A stretch of DNA of 64,000 nucleotides from Methylobacterium durans (GCF_003173715.1 NZ_CP029550.1:3688501-3752500), one strand, 5' to 3'; shown: positions 26,069 to 35,513, numbered from the stretch's first letter. Program-made: numbers and translations. Notes: a model not told the origin generated them from the sequence alone.

Positions 26069-26090
26069 CCCGGCCTTTTCAAGGGCCGGG
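26069..26090. other. Strong hairpin upstream of opgG
   Basis: CCCGGCC-loop-GGCCGGG, a perfect 7-bp stem in the interval between the decarboxylase leader and opgG. There is no U-run on either strand, so it is not a typical terminator. The rest of 25961-26172 shows nothing else I can name. Confidence 0.45.
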
Positions 26091-26172
26091 GGAGGGGGCA
26101 TCTGACCTCCCGGAAGCACGGCCGCGCTAGGTTCGGCAGGGCTGCCGCATCCCATTCAACGCGACGAGGATC

Positions 26173-27741
26173 ATGACCGAGCTGAACCGCCGCGCCGTCG
26201 TCGCGGGCCTCGCGGCCGCCACTCTCGCCCCCGCCGCCGCGACCGCCGGCGCGGAGGGCCGGAATCCGAGAGCCTTCGGTTTCGAGGCCGTCGAGGCGCG
26301 CGCCCGCGAACTCGCGTCGGCTCCGTTCGACCTGCGCGAGCCGACCCTGCCGGCACAGCTCTCGAAGCTCGATTATGACGCCTGGCGCGACATCCGGTTC
26401 AGGCCGGACAAGGCGCTCCTCAACACACCCGGCAGCCCCTTCAGGCTGCAACTCTTCCACCTGGGCTTCCTGTTCAAGCGGCCCGTGACGGTGAACCTCG
26501 TTCGGCACGGCGTCTCGACACCGATCGCCTACCAACCGAGCCTGTATGATTTCGGCCGCACGAAGATCGACAAGCCGCTGCCGGTCGATCTCGGCTTCGC
26601 CGGCCTGCGCATCCACACGGATCTCAACAAGCCGAACGCCCTCGACGAGCTGATCGTCTTCCTCGGCGCCAGCTACTACCGCTTCCTGGGTCGCGATCAG
26701 CTCTACGGGCTCTCGGCGCGCGGCCTCGCGGTCGATGTGGAGGGCATCGATGGGCCCGAGGAATTTCCCTTCTTCCGGGAATTCTGGGTGGAAGCGGCCG
26801 AGGCGGATTCGGATCCGCTCGTCGTCTACGCGCTCCTCGACAGCCCCTCTGTGGCCGGGGCCTACAGGTTCATAGTGCGGCCCGGCGAGGAGACGAGCGT
26901 CTCGGTCCTCGCCGCCCTGCACCCGCGCCGGGAACTCGCGACGGTCGCCCTCGCACCGCTGACCTCGATGTATTTCATCGGCGAGAACGACCGTCAGGCC
27001 TCGGACGATTATCGGCCCGAACTCCACGATTCCGACGGGCTTCTGATGGCGGCCGGCACGGGCGAGTGGCTCTGGCGGCCCCTGGACAACCCGAAGCTGC
27101 GCCGGATCTCCAGCTTCGCGGACGCGAATCCAAGGGGTTTCGGCCTGATGCAGCGCGACCGCAGCTTCGAGAATTACCAGGATCTTGAGGCGAACTATCA
27201 CCGCCGTCCGGGCTACTTCGTCGAACCGGAAGGGTCGTGGGGCGAGGGCAGCGTGATGCTGATGGAGTTGCCGACCGACAACGAGACGGCGGACAACATC
27301 GTCGCCGGCTGGCGGCCAAAGGAGCCGATGCGCCCCGGCACGCCCCTTCGCATGGCCTATCGGATGCGCGCCATCGGCCGCGACGACCTCCACCGGAACG
27401 CCCGCGTCGCCAACACCTACGTGGTCGGCGCGGCGGCGAGCGGCGCGGCCCGGGTGGGCGACGCTGCTCCCGCGCTCACGCGCCGCTTCCTCGTCGACTT
27501 CACCGGGGGCGATCTCGCCTATCACCTGCCGGACCCGAGCGGGGTCGAGGTCGTTGCGACGACGTCGCGCGGGCGGGTAGTGGCGACCTCGCTCACCCCG
27601 AACCCGCACATCAAGGGCTTGCGTGCGGCGATCGATGTCAGCCTGGGATCCGACGGGGACGCCTCCGAGCTGAGGGCCTTTCTCAGAACGGGCGGCCGTG
27701 CGCTGACCGAGACCTGGACCTACGCCTGGGCGGCCGCGTGA
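26173..27741 (+). CDS. opgG: Glucan biosynthesis protein OpgG
   Basis: 522 residues. A Tat-type signal (NRRAVVAGLAAATLAP) is followed by the MdoG domain (FGFEAVEARARELASAPF, YDAWRDIRFRPDKALL, FQLQLFHLGFLF-like, GRDQLYGLSARGLAVD, MYFIGENDR, EWLWRPLDNPK). The C-terminal immunoglobulin-like domain begins near residue 400. It acts in the periplasm in backbone synthesis of osmoregulated glucans. opgH is not adjacent. The GNAT gene that follows overlaps by GTGA. Confidence 0.95.
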   Translation: MTELNRRAVVAGLAAATLAPAAATAGAEGRNPRAFGFEAVEARARELASAPFDLREPTLPAQLSKLDYDAWRDIRFRPDKALLNTPGSPFRLQLFHLGFLFKRPVTVNLVRHGVSTPIAYQPSLYDFGRTKIDKPLPVDLGFAGLRIHTDLNKPNALDELIVFLGASYYRFLGRDQLYGLSARGLAVDVEGIDGPEEFPFFREFWVEAAEADSDPLVVYALLDSPSVAGAYRFIVRPGEETSVSVLAALHPRRELATVALAPLTSMYFIGENDRQASDDYRPELHDSDGLLMAAGTGEWLWRPLDNPKLRRISSFADANPRGFGLMQRDRSFENYQDLEANYHRRPGYFVEPEGSWGEGSVMLMELPTDNETADNIVAGWRPKEPMRPGTPLRMAYRMRAIGRDDLHRNARVANTYVVGAAASGAARVGDAAPALTRRFLVDFTGGDLAYHLPDPSGVEVVATTSRGRVVATSLTPNPHIKGLRAAIDVSLGSDGDASELRAFLRTGGRALTETWTYAWAAA

Positions 27742-28238
27742 CCACGCTCGCGCCGAGCCGACCGCCCGCGATCCAGATCCGCGCGGCGACGCGCGACGAC
27801 CTCGACGCGCTCGTCGCACTCGAGGATGCCGCCTTCGCGAGCGATCGGGCGGAGCGGCGGGCGATCCGTCACGCCATCGGCTCGCCAAGCATGACGCTGC
27901 TGGTCGCCCTCGCGGAGGACGATTCGGGTGAGCTGGTTCTCGTGGGTGCTGCGACCCTGGAGCGGCGGAAGGGAAGCCGGCGGGCGCGCCTGTCCTCGAT
28001 CGCGGTGGCGCCGAGCCGCATCGGGCTCGGCCTCGGCGGCCGGCTCCTCGATGCCGCGGAGGAGGATGCCCGCGCCCATGATTGCACGCATCTGCGCCTC
28101 GAAGTGCGTGCCGACAACGCCGCGGGCATCCGGCTCTACGAGCGGCGCGGCTATCACCGCTTCGCGATCAAGCCGGGATATTACGAGGACGGCATGGAGG
28201 CCTGGCGCTACGAGAAGGCGCTGGCTGAGGCGGGCTGA
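27738..28238 (+). CDS. GNAT-family N-acetyltransferase (RimI-like)
   Basis: 166 residues from a GTG overlapping the opgG stop. IRAATRDDLDALVALEDAAFASDR opens it, LSSIAVAPSRIGLGLGGRLLDAAEEDA is the acetyl-CoA loop, and LRLEVRADNAAGIRLYERRGYHRFAIKPGYYEDG is typical of RimI-type enzymes. The substrate is probably a protein or small amine. It is translationally coupled to opgG, a curious pairing. Confidence 0.85.
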   Translation: MTTLAPSRPPAIQIRAATRDDLDALVALEDAAFASDRAERRAIRHAIGSPSMTLLVALAEDDSGELVLVGAATLERRKGSRRARLSSIAVAPSRIGLGLGGRLLDAAEEDARAHDCTHLRLEVRADNAAGIRLYERRGYHRFAIKPGYYEDGMEAWRYEKALAEAG

Positions 28239-28340
28239 CCCTCCGCCGGCGTGATTCCTCGGTCGGTCCGGATCCCGGACGCTGCCGAGCAGCCCCGGGA
28301 TCACGGCGAGAATCGGAGGTCGCGACCCCGTCTTCGATCG

Positions 28341-28580
28341 TCAGTCGCACGATTCCTTGTGGACCGTCTTGCGGTCGCCGTACTCGTTCGTCTTCGAGAC
28401 GGTCTTCGAGGCGCAGCCGTCGCCGGTCTCTCGGGTCTCGACAGTCTTGCGCTCGGTCGACGGGCGGTCGACGACCACCGTGTCTGGAGCGTCGCGGCGG
28501 ATGACCGTGGTCTCGGCCGTCGCGGCCTGGGCGCCGAGAAGCGTCAGGAGCGTCGCGGCTGCGAGGAGCTGATTGCGCAT
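28341..28580 (-). CDS. Small secreted hypothetical protein
   Basis: 79 residues: signal peptide MRNQLLAAATLLTLLGAQAATA, then a charged mature part (TTVIRRDAPDTVVVDRP..KTVETRETGDGCASKTVSKTNEYGDRKTVHKESCD) with two Cys that could form a disulfide. GGAGGAATTC precedes the ATG. Small proteins with this TVIRRD...VHKE..C pattern occur in Rhizobiales; function unknown. Confidence 0.75.
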   Translation of the reverse strand: MRNQLLAAATLLTLLGAQAATAETTVIRRDAPDTVVVDRPSTERKTVETRETGDGCASKTVSKTNEYGDRKTVHKESCD

Positions 28581-28799
28581 GAATTCCTCCATGGAGTTGA
28601 AACTGCGCAAGCAACGACAACCCTAGCGGGACAGTTCCGGGCCTATCGCCCCGTCCGGAACATTGGCGCGAGCGGTGCATCCTGAGGGTGCGCGGAGGGG
28701 CCCTTTCCCGCGCCCCTCCGTCATCTTGGTGCCGGATTAGGGGAATCTTACGCGTCGCCGGATAAGGAATGCCGATGCGTCCCGTCGCTCCGCCGCGGG

Positions 28800-30275
28800 A
28801 TGTTCGTCCAGGGGGCCATGATGGCCGTGATCGCCGCCTTCGTTTTGAACGCCGGGCTGAACTTCATCCTCGGGCTCGTGATCGCGAAGCTCCTCGGACC
28901 GGCGGATTTCGGGCGCTTCGCGCTGGCGACGGCCGGAGCCATCGTCCTCAACACCGTTCTGTTCGAGTGGCTGCGGCTCTCCGCAACCCGCTTCTACTCG
29001 GCTCGCGTGCGTGCGAACGAGCCGTGGATCCGCCACGGTCTCGACCGCGCCTATGCCGCCCTCGGCCTCGTCCTGCTCGCCGCCGCGCTCCTTTGCGCCG
29101 GGTTCGGCGTCGAGGCGGGTCCCGAGAGCCGCGGCGCGCTCCTGGCTGGCACCGCGCTCGCGGCCCTCGGCATCGGCGTCTTCGATTATCACGCGGCCCT
29201 GGCGCGCGCCCGCTTCGACGGCGGCCTCTATTTCAGCCTCGTGGCCGTGAAGAACGCGGTCGCTTTCACCCTGATGGCGGCGACAGCCTGGTACCTGCCG
29301 CAGCCGGCCTACGTCCTCGTCGCCTTCGCGATCAGCCAATGTGCCACGGTCCTGCTGCTCCGAGGCCCGCTGCGCGACGCGGACGCGCCCGTGCACCGGG
29401 TGCGCCTGCATGAGACGTGGCGCCTGTTCATGGTTTACGGACTCCCCCTGATCGCGGCGAACGCGGCCTATCAGGCGATGCCCTTCTTCAACCGCGCGAC
29501 GATCGCCGCGCAGGCGGGCTTCGCCGAGGCCGGCTACTTCGCGCTCGCGGCGGACGTGACCCTGCGCAGCCTCAGCACCCTCGGCACCGCCCTCGACCTC
29601 CTGCTGTTCCAGCTCGCCGTACGCGCCGAGGAGCATCACGGCGTCGCCGAGGCCGAGCGACAGGTGGCCCGGAACGTCGCGACCGTCGTGGCGCTGCTGC
29701 TGCCCTGTGCCGTAGGCTTCTGGGCGGTGCTGCCGGCGCTGCAGGCGCTCGTCGTGCCGGAGGCCTATCGGGGGCCGTTCGCGACTTACGCGATGCTGCT
29801 GATCCCCGGCCTGTTCTGTCTCGCGATGATGAATTTCGCCCTCAATCCGGTGTTCCAGATCCGGCGCCGGACGATGCCCGTCATCGCGGCCGCCGTGCTG
29901 GGCCTTGCGGTGAACGGTGCCGGACTGCTGGTGCTGCCGGCCTATCTCGGGCCGACCGGGATCGCTGTGGCGCAGACGGCGGGTCTCGCGGCCGCCTTCG
30001 TCGCCCTCGCGCTTCGTGCCCTCACGGGACCGGACCGCCTGCGTCTGCCCTGGCGTGAGATCGCGTCCGCCGGTGTGGCATGCCTCGTCATGGGGCTGGC
30101 GCTCGCCCCCTTGCGAACCCTGCCTCCCGTGACCGCCCTCGCGCTCGGCGTTCCCCTGGGTGCGGCGCTCTACAGCGCCCTTGTCTGGTGCTTCGACATC
30201 GCGGGCCTGCGCAGCGTCGTCGAGGACCGCTTCCGGAAGCGACACCCGGCGCCCGCTGAATCCTCAACGGCTTGA
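28800..30275 (+). CDS. Polysaccharide flippase-like membrane protein (MATE/Wzx type)
   Basis: 491 residues with about 12-14 hydrophobic segments. The opening AVIAAFVLNAGLNFILGLVIAKLLGPADFGRFAL is typical of Wzx and related lipopolysaccharide or exopolysaccharide exporters. It stands alone with no glycosyltransferases nearby, so its lipid-linked substrate is unknown. The start at 28800 is uncertain (28818 is possible). Confidence 0.85.
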   Translation: MFVQGAMMAVIAAFVLNAGLNFILGLVIAKLLGPADFGRFALATAGAIVLNTVLFEWLRLSATRFYSARVRANEPWIRHGLDRAYAALGLVLLAAALLCAGFGVEAGPESRGALLAGTALAALGIGVFDYHAALARARFDGGLYFSLVAVKNAVAFTLMAATAWYLPQPAYVLVAFAISQCATVLLLRGPLRDADAPVHRVRLHETWRLFMVYGLPLIAANAAYQAMPFFNRATIAAQAGFAEAGYFALAADVTLRSLSTLGTALDLLLFQLAVRAEEHHGVAEAERQVARNVATVVALLLPCAVGFWAVLPALQALVVPEAYRGPFATYAMLLIPGLFCLAMMNFALNPVFQIRRRTMPVIAAAVLGLAVNGAGLLVLPAYLGPTGIAVAQTAGLAAAFVALALRALTGPDRLRLPWREIASAGVACLVMGLALAPLRTLPPVTALALGVPLGAALYSALVWCFDIAGLRSVVEDRFRKRHPAPAESSTA

Positions 30276-30346
30276 ATCCCGGGTGCAAACCCGCATGATC
30301 GCGCCTAAACGGGCCTGAAACGAGGACCCGGGTCGGGCAGGAAGCG

Positions 30347-31531
30347 ATGCGTTCATACGAGCCGCGAGGCGAGGACGAGGCGGCTGAGATCGTCCGGGAT
30401 GCGGCCGGCAGGGCCGAGCGCCTGCGGCTCATCGGCGGCGACACCAAGGCCGCGATCGGCCGGCCGCCGCACGACGAGGCCACGCTCTCCGCCCGCGGGC
30501 TCTCCGGCATCACGCTCTACGAGCCGGCCGAGATGGTCGTCGGCGCCCGCGCCGGAACACCCCTTGCCGAGGTGCGCGATCTACTCGCCGGGCGCGGCCA
30601 GATGCTGCCCTTCGAGCCCGTGGACCACCGCGCGCTTCTCGGCTCGTCCGGTGAGCCGACGATCGGGGCGGTGGCGGCGATCAACAATTCGGGACCCCGC
30701 CGCATCAATGCAGGCGCAGCCCGCGACAGCCTGATCGGCGTGCGGTTCGTCAACGGGCGCGGCGAGGTCATCAAGTCGGGCGGCCGAGTGATGAAGAACG
30801 TCACGGGGCTCGACCTCGTGAAGCTGATGGCCGGCTCCTGGGGCACGCTCGGATTTCTCACCGAAGTCATCTTCAAGGTCCTGCCCGTGCAGGAGCGCGT
30901 GCTCACCCTCGTCCTCGAGGGGCTCGATGACGCCCGTGCCGTCGAAGCCTTGTGCGCCGCTCTCGGCTCTCCATTCGAACTGACGGGGGCAGCGCATCTT
31001 CCGGCCGGCATCGCGGATGCGCGCGCGCTGACGCTGATGCGGATCGAGGGCTTCTCCGCCTCGCTCGACTATCGTGCGGGCGAGATCCGCCGCCTCCTCA
31101 AGCGCTTCGGGCCGGTGACCCTGGTCGAGGGCGAGGCCGCCGGCACGCTCTGGACGGCCGTGCGCGATGCAAGCTTCTTCGCCGGGTCCGGCGAGGCGGT
31201 CTGGCGCCTGTCGACGGCGCCGACGCACGGGCCCGCTGTCGCCGCGGCGGTCGGGCGGAATGTGTCCGCGCGCTGGTTCTACGATTGGGGCGGCGGCCTG
31301 ATCTGGGTCGCGACCGATGTCGGGGAGGATGCGGGCGCGAGCGCGATCCGGGCGGTGCTGAGGCCCATCGGCGGCCACGCCACCCTGCTGCGCGCGCCCG
31401 AGCCCGTCCGCGCCGTCGTGCCGGTCTTCGAGCCGATGGCGGAGCCGCTGATGCGGGTCAGCCAGGGCCTGAAGACGGCTCACGATCCCGCGGGCATCTT
31501 CAATCCGGGCCGGATGTACGCCGGGATCTGA
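30347..31531 (+). CDS. glcE: Glycolate oxidase FAD-binding subunit GlcE
   Basis: 394 residues. The FAD_binding_4 region holds LRLIGGDTKAAIG, LPFEPVDHRALLGSSGEPTIGAVAAINNSGPRRINAGAARDSLIGVRFVNGRGEVIKSGGRVMKNVTGLDLVKLMAGSWGTLG, diagnostic of GlcE. It oxidises glycolate to glyoxylate with GlcD and GlcF at the membrane. glcF follows after 120 bp. glcD is not in the window. Confidence 0.93.
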   Translation: MRSYEPRGEDEAAEIVRDAAGRAERLRLIGGDTKAAIGRPPHDEATLSARGLSGITLYEPAEMVVGARAGTPLAEVRDLLAGRGQMLPFEPVDHRALLGSSGEPTIGAVAAINNSGPRRINAGAARDSLIGVRFVNGRGEVIKSGGRVMKNVTGLDLVKLMAGSWGTLGFLTEVIFKVLPVQERVLTLVLEGLDDARAVEALCAALGSPFELTGAAHLPAGIADARALTLMRIEGFSASLDYRAGEIRRLLKRFGPVTLVEGEAAGTLWTAVRDASFFAGSGEAVWRLSTAPTHGPAVAAAVGRNVSARWFYDWGGGLIWVATDVGEDAGASAIRAVLRPIGGHATLLRAPEPVRAVVPVFEPMAEPLMRVSQGLKTAHDPAGIFNPGRMYAGI

Positions 31532-31574
31532 GCAGCGCGACATCGAGCACCATCGCGCCCGCCCGCAATGGTGT

Positions 31575-31587
31575 AATGATTCTCATT
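31575..31587 (+). promoter_or_regulatory. Inverted repeat before glcF, Fur-box-like
   Basis: AATGA-TTC-TCATT is a perfect 5-3-5 inverted repeat in the 120-bp glcE-glcF gap, 65 bp before the glcF start. It resembles half of a Fur/Mur box (AATGATAATCATT). GlcF needs two Fe-S clusters, so iron control would make sense. Low confidence. Confidence 0.3.
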
Positions 31588-31651
31588 CGAGAGTGATGGG
31601 TCCGGTCCAGGCGGCGCACGAGACTCGCCGGACCGTGTCGAGGAAACGACC

Positions 31652-33001
31652 GTGCAGACGAATTTCAGCCTCGCGCAGCTCGCCGATCCCGCCATGGCGG
31701 CCTCGGAGAAGATCCTGCGCACCTGCGTCCATTGCGGCTTCTGCACCGCGACCTGCCCGACCTACCTGCTGCTCGGCGACGAGCTCGACAGCCCGCGCGG
31801 GCGCATCTACCTGATCAAGGACATGCTGGAAGGCGGCAAGCCTGCCACCGCCGAGGTGGTGAAGCACATCGACCGCTGCTTGTCCTGCTTGTCCTGCATG
31901 ACGACCTGCCCGTCCGGCGTGCATTACATGCACCTCGTCGATCATGCGCGGGCGCATATCGAAACGACCTACGCGCGGCCCGCCGAGGACCGCTGGTTGC
32001 GCGCGCTGCTCGCGGCGGTGCTTCCCTATCCAAACCGCTTCCGGCTCGCTCTTCTCGGCGCCAAGATCGGGCAACCCTTCCGCTCGGTGGTCGCGCGCCT
32101 GCCGGGGATCGGCAACCGCCTCGCCGCGATGCTCGATCTGGCACCGGGCGCGCTGCCCGGCCGCAACCCGACGGACCGCCCGGGCGTGTTCCCGCCGCCA
32201 GCCAACACCAACGCGCCGCGCGGCCGCGTCGCGCTGCTCAGGGGCTGTGCCCAGAGCGTGCTGCGGCCGGATTTCAATGAGGCGGCGATCCGCCTTCTGA
32301 ACCGCCACGGCGTCGAGGTAGTGCAACCGAAGGGCGAGGGCTGCTGCGGGGCGCTGACCCACCACATGGGCCGCGAGGATTCATCTCACGCCTTCGCCAA
32401 GCGCACCATCGACGCCTGGATCGCCGAGATCGACGGTCCGGGGCTCGACGCCATCGTCGTCACAGCCTCCGGTTGCGGCACGACGATCAAGGATTACGGC
32501 TTCATGTTCCGCAACGATCCGGCCTACGCGGAGAAGGCGGCCCGCGTCTCGGGTCTTGCCAAGGACGTGACGGAGTACGTTGCGAGCCTCGGCCTGATGG
32601 AGCCGGTGATCGAGACCGACCTCGTGGTCGCCTATCACTCCGCCTGCTCGATGCAGCACGGCCAGGGCATCCGGACGGAGCCGAAGAACCTTCTGAAGCG
32701 CGCGGGCTTCACGGTGAAGGACGTGCCCGAGGGCCACATCTGCTGCGGATCGGCCGGCACTTACAACATCCTGCAGCCGGAGATTGCAGAGCGGCTGCGC
32801 GCCCGCAAGGTCGCCAACATCGAGCGGATGCAGCCCGACCTCGTCGCCACCGGCAATATCGGTTGCGTGACGCAGATCGGGAAAGGCACCGCGCTGCCGA
32901 TCGTGCACACGGTGGAGTTGCTCGATTGGGCGACCGGCGGCCCGAAGCCGGAGGCTCTGTCGAACCTGCCGGAGCGCGTCGCCCCGATGGCGGCGGAGTA
33001 G
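31652..33001 (+). CDS. glcF: Glycolate oxidase iron-sulfur subunit GlcF
   Basis: 449 residues from a GTG. Two 4Fe-4S motifs are present: CVHCGFCTATCP (about residues 25-36) and CLSCLSCMTTCP (about 76-87). Two CCG-type cysteine-rich motifs follow (GCCGALTHHMG, ICCGSAGTYN). It carries electrons from GlcDE to quinones. It lies downstream of glcE in the same direction and ends at a palindromic repeat. Confidence 0.95.
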   Translation: MQTNFSLAQLADPAMAASEKILRTCVHCGFCTATCPTYLLLGDELDSPRGRIYLIKDMLEGGKPATAEVVKHIDRCLSCLSCMTTCPSGVHYMHLVDHARAHIETTYARPAEDRWLRALLAAVLPYPNRFRLALLGAKIGQPFRSVVARLPGIGNRLAAMLDLAPGALPGRNPTDRPGVFPPPANTNAPRGRVALLRGCAQSVLRPDFNEAAIRLLNRHGVEVVQPKGEGCCGALTHHMGREDSSHAFAKRTIDAWIAEIDGPGLDAIVVTASGCGTTIKDYGFMFRNDPAYAEKAARVSGLAKDVTEYVASLGLMEPVIETDLVVAYHSACSMQHGQGIRTEPKNLLKRAGFTVKDVPEGHICCGSAGTYNILQPEIAERLRARKVANIERMQPDLVATGNIGCVTQIGKGTALPIVHTVELLDWATGGPKPEALSNLPERVAPMAAE

Positions 33002-33006
33002 CGCCG

Positions 33007-33120
33007 CCTCCCCCTCTCGTCTGGGAGAGGTCGAGTCGGCGTCAGCCGACCGGGTGAGGGGTTCACCGTATCCGGAGAGGTCGCACCCCCAATCCTGTCC
33101 CGTTCCCGAACGGGAGACGG
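33007..33120. repeat. Intergenic palindromic repeat, copy A
   Basis: Contains CTCTCGTCTGGGAGAGGTCG, CGTCAGCCGACCGGGTGAGG and a GGAGAGGTCGCACC block, then CGTTCCCGAACGGGAG. It shares these blocks with the copies at 38.5, 53.2 and 56.6 kb. It lies between the convergent glcF and the metallo-hydrolase gene. Confidence 0.75.
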
Positions 33121-33143
33121 GAACCGCGCCGGCTCGCGCGGGC

Positions 33144-34121
33144 TCAGAGCTCGAGCTGGTAGGTGACGGGTATCCAGCGGTAGGCGGCTCCGGCACGGAC
33201 GACGTAACCGAGCGACGGGAAGCTGGTGTGATAGCCGGCGATCACCAGATCCTCGCTCGCGGCCATGTCGTAGATCCGCCGCCGGGTCGCCGCTCCCGCG
33301 TCCTTGTCCATGTCGAATAGGGCGTGCCAATCGGGCCGGGCGAGCGATGCGACTTCGTGGTGGGCGCAGTCGCCCCAGATGAGAAGGCGCCGTCCCTCGC
33401 TCTCGACGTGGAAGGCGAGATGGCCTGGCGTGTGTCCGCCAGCCGCGAGCGCGGTGATTCCGGGGATGACCTCAGCTCCGGCCGTGATCAGTTCCGTGCG
33501 GCCGCGGAGGGGCAGCAGGTGGCTGCGAAACATGAGCGCGGACGTGAGCTCATTGCTCTCCGGCGGCGCCGCGAGCGGTGCGTCCATCGACCAGAACGCA
33601 TGCTCGGACGCCCCGACGATGATGCGTGCGTTCGGGAAGACGCACATGCCGGCTTCCATGAGCCCTCCGATATGGTCGGTGTGGCAGTGGGTGAGCACCA
33701 CGAGATCGATGGTGTCCGGCGCGCACCCCGCCCGCATCAGGCGCTCCCGAAGCCGTCCCCCCGCCGGACGCGGCACGAAGCCGACAGCGCCGTTGCCGGT
33801 ATCGAACAGGACGCGCTGCCGGCCGGTCTCGACGAGAACAGGCGTGAATCCCGGCCGGAAGCGGTCAGGGGGCAGGCGGTTCTCGCGCATCAGCGCCGCC
33901 ATCTCCGCGCGCTGCCGGCCTTCCCCCACGATCGGCCAGGGCCCCTCGATCAACGGCGATGCGTCCAGAAGCATCGTGACGGCGAATCGGCCCAGCCGGA
34001 ACCGGTAGATCCCCTCCGCCGAGCAGCCCGCAGCATCTGCGGCGGCAGCATCCGGTGTGCGTGCCATCGCGGCTGCGCCGAGCGCTGCTGCGGCAAGCTG
34101 CCTGCGTGTCGGTCCGTTCAT
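33144..34121 (-). CDS. MBL-fold metallohydrolase, exported
   Basis: 325 residues. The N terminus TRRQLAAAALGAAAM looks like a Tat signal. The metallo-beta-lactamase motif is THCHTDHIGG (HxHxDH) near residue 147, a later His is in GHTPGHLAFH, and IWGDCAHHE supplies the bridging Asp. Two metal sites look complete. Likely a lactonase- or hydrolase-type periplasmic enzyme; substrate unknown. Divergent from the AraC regulator 88 bp away, which may control it. Confidence 0.87.
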   Translation of the reverse strand: MNGPTRRQLAAAALGAAAMARTPDAAAADAAGCSAEGIYRFRLGRFAVTMLLDASPLIEGPWPIVGEGRQRAEMAALMRENRLPPDRFRPGFTPVLVETGRQRVLFDTGNGAVGFVPRPAGGRLRERLMRAGCAPDTIDLVVLTHCHTDHIGGLMEAGMCVFPNARIIVGASEHAFWSMDAPLAAPPESNELTSALMFRSHLLPLRGRTELITAGAEVIPGITALAAGGHTPGHLAFHVESEGRRLLIWGDCAHHEVASLARPDWHALFDMDKDAGAATRRRIYDMAASEDLVIAGYHTSFPSLGYVVRAGAAYRWIPVTYQLEL

Positions 34122-34209
34122 CGGATCATCCCTCTTCCCGGCGCCGTCCGTCCGCCTATGCTCGCGGAGCGGCAGCGCTCGGGCTTAGCAGCCGGGGAGG
34201 GGAGCGGGA

Positions 34210-35010
34210 TTGTACGAACGTGCTGCCGATCCGGCCCACGGGCCGCTCTGGCATGTCGAGGGGGCGCACACCTTCTTCGCGGGGCCGCTCCGCTACAATG
34301 CGAGCCATCAGCACGGCGCGCCGGTCTTCCTGGCCGGGCTGCACGGGCCCTTCGGCCTCCGCCTGGGTGAGGGCCCTTGGCGGACATGCCGGGCCGCGAT
34401 GATCCCGGCCGGCACCGCGCACGAACTCGACGTCGGAGGCGACCCCCTGGCGGTGCTGTATGTCGAACCGACCGGCAAGGGTCCCAAGCTTCTCTCACGA
34501 CTGCTGCGGGGCGCGAGCGAGATCGACGGTGCCCTCGTCGGCCAGCCCGAAGGCGCGGGCCTGCTCAGGGAACTCTTCGAGAGCCGCACGGGCGCGGACA
34601 TGGCCGCGCCTGCCCTCGGCGACCTGATCGCCTTTGCGCGGCGCGGCGACGACCGCTCGCTCGATCCGAGGATCGTGCGAGCCGTCGCGCGCATGGCGCA
34701 CCTCTCCTGCGCCGCGCCGGCCACGATCCTCGCTGCAGAGGCCGGCTTGTCGATCTCCCGCTTCCAGCACCTGTTCACGCGCGAGACGGGCGTCCCCGTG
34801 CGGCGCTACCGCGCCTGGTTGCGGATGCGCGCGGCGATTGCCGAGATCGTCGCCGGCGCGAACTTCACCGCGGCCGCCCACGCGGCCGGCTTCGCCGACC
34901 AGCCGCATTTCGCGCACGACTTCCGCCGAACTTTCGGAGCGCCGGCCTCGGCCAGCCTTCTCCATATCCGCAGGCCGACACCGGGCCGACGGACGTCGAT
35001 CGGGGGATGA
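34210..35010 (+). CDS. AraC-family transcriptional regulator
   Basis: 266 residues from a TTG with ggggaggggag upstream. An N-terminal cupin-like region (HQHGAPVFLAGLHGPF) is followed by a C-terminal AraC-type double helix-turn-helix (TILAAEAGLSISRFQHLFTRETGVPVRRYRAWLRM, then AAHAAGFADQPHFAHDFRRTFGAPAS). The divergent metallohydrolase gene is the obvious candidate target. Confidence 0.9.
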   Translation: MYERAADPAHGPLWHVEGAHTFFAGPLRYNASHQHGAPVFLAGLHGPFGLRLGEGPWRTCRAAMIPAGTAHELDVGGDPLAVLYVEPTGKGPKLLSRLLRGASEIDGALVGQPEGAGLLRELFESRTGADMAAPALGDLIAFARRGDDRSLDPRIVRAVARMAHLSCAAPATILAAEAGLSISRFQHLFTRETGVPVRRYRAWLRMRAAIAEIVAGANFTAAAHAAGFADQPHFAHDFRRTFGAPASASLLHIRRPTPGRRTSIGG

Positions 35011-35031
35011 GATGTCCCGGTGGACGCCGGC

Positions 35032-35265
35032 TCAGGGTTGCGCCGAGGCCGCGCCGCGCATCGCGGCCAGCACGAAGACCCGTATCGCCGAGGACAGGTT
35101 CTGGCCGTCGCGGGCGGCGTCGATCTCGCCGATGAGGGCCTGGACCGAGAGCCCGCGGGCGCCCGCGATCTCGCGGAGCGCGTCCCAGAACGGCGCCTCC
35201 AGCGAGATGCTGGTGCGGTGTCCAGCGATCACGACCGAGCGCTTCGCGACGTAGATCGCGCTCAT
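35032..35265 (-). CDS. Ribbon-helix-helix domain protein
   Basis: 77 residues. KRSVVIAGHRTSISLEAPFWDALREIAGARGLSVQALIGEID is a RHH_4-type DNA-binding fold. It starts 4 bp inside the end of the DUF4169 gene, so it is translationally coupled. It lies downstream of fumC and DUF4169, an order commonly kept in Rhizobiales. Probably a small DNA-binding regulator; targets unknown. Confidence 0.8.
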   Translation of the reverse strand: MSAIYVAKRSVVIAGHRTSISLEAPFWDALREIAGARGLSVQALIGEIDAARDGQNLSSAIRVFVLAAMRGAASAQP

Positions 35266-35453
35266 GCCTCCGGATCGTCGTTTCCGAGGCGGTGGCCCTC
35301 GTGACGGTCGCGCTCCAGGCTCTTGCGGGCCTCGGCCAGCGTCTTCGCTGTCTTGGGGCGCCCGAACAGGACGCGGTTCTGCGCGGCCTCCTCCGCCTTG
35401 GCCGCGCGCGCACGCGATTTCCGGGCTTGGCGGAGGTTGATGATCTCACCCAT
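35262..35453 (-). CDS. DUF4169 family protein
   Basis: 63 residues: MGEIINLRQARKSRARAAKAEEAAQNRVLFGRPKTAKTL. This very basic helical start is characteristic of DUF4169. Function unknown. It is between fumC (60 bp upstream) and the ribbon-helix-helix gene, overlapping the latter. Confidence 0.8.
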   Translation of the reverse strand: MGEIINLRQARKSRARAAKAEEAAQNRVLFGRPKTAKTLAEARKSLERDRHEGHRLGNDDPEA

Positions 35454-35513
35454 GCCTGCCTCCTCGTCCTCGCGCGCGGCGCGGGGGACGTCCCGCGCCG
35501 CCCGATGCTGAAC

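Noticed and set aside
26069..26090. Hairpin near opgG as a terminator
   Set aside because: Good stem but no U-run on either side, so listed only as a hairpin.
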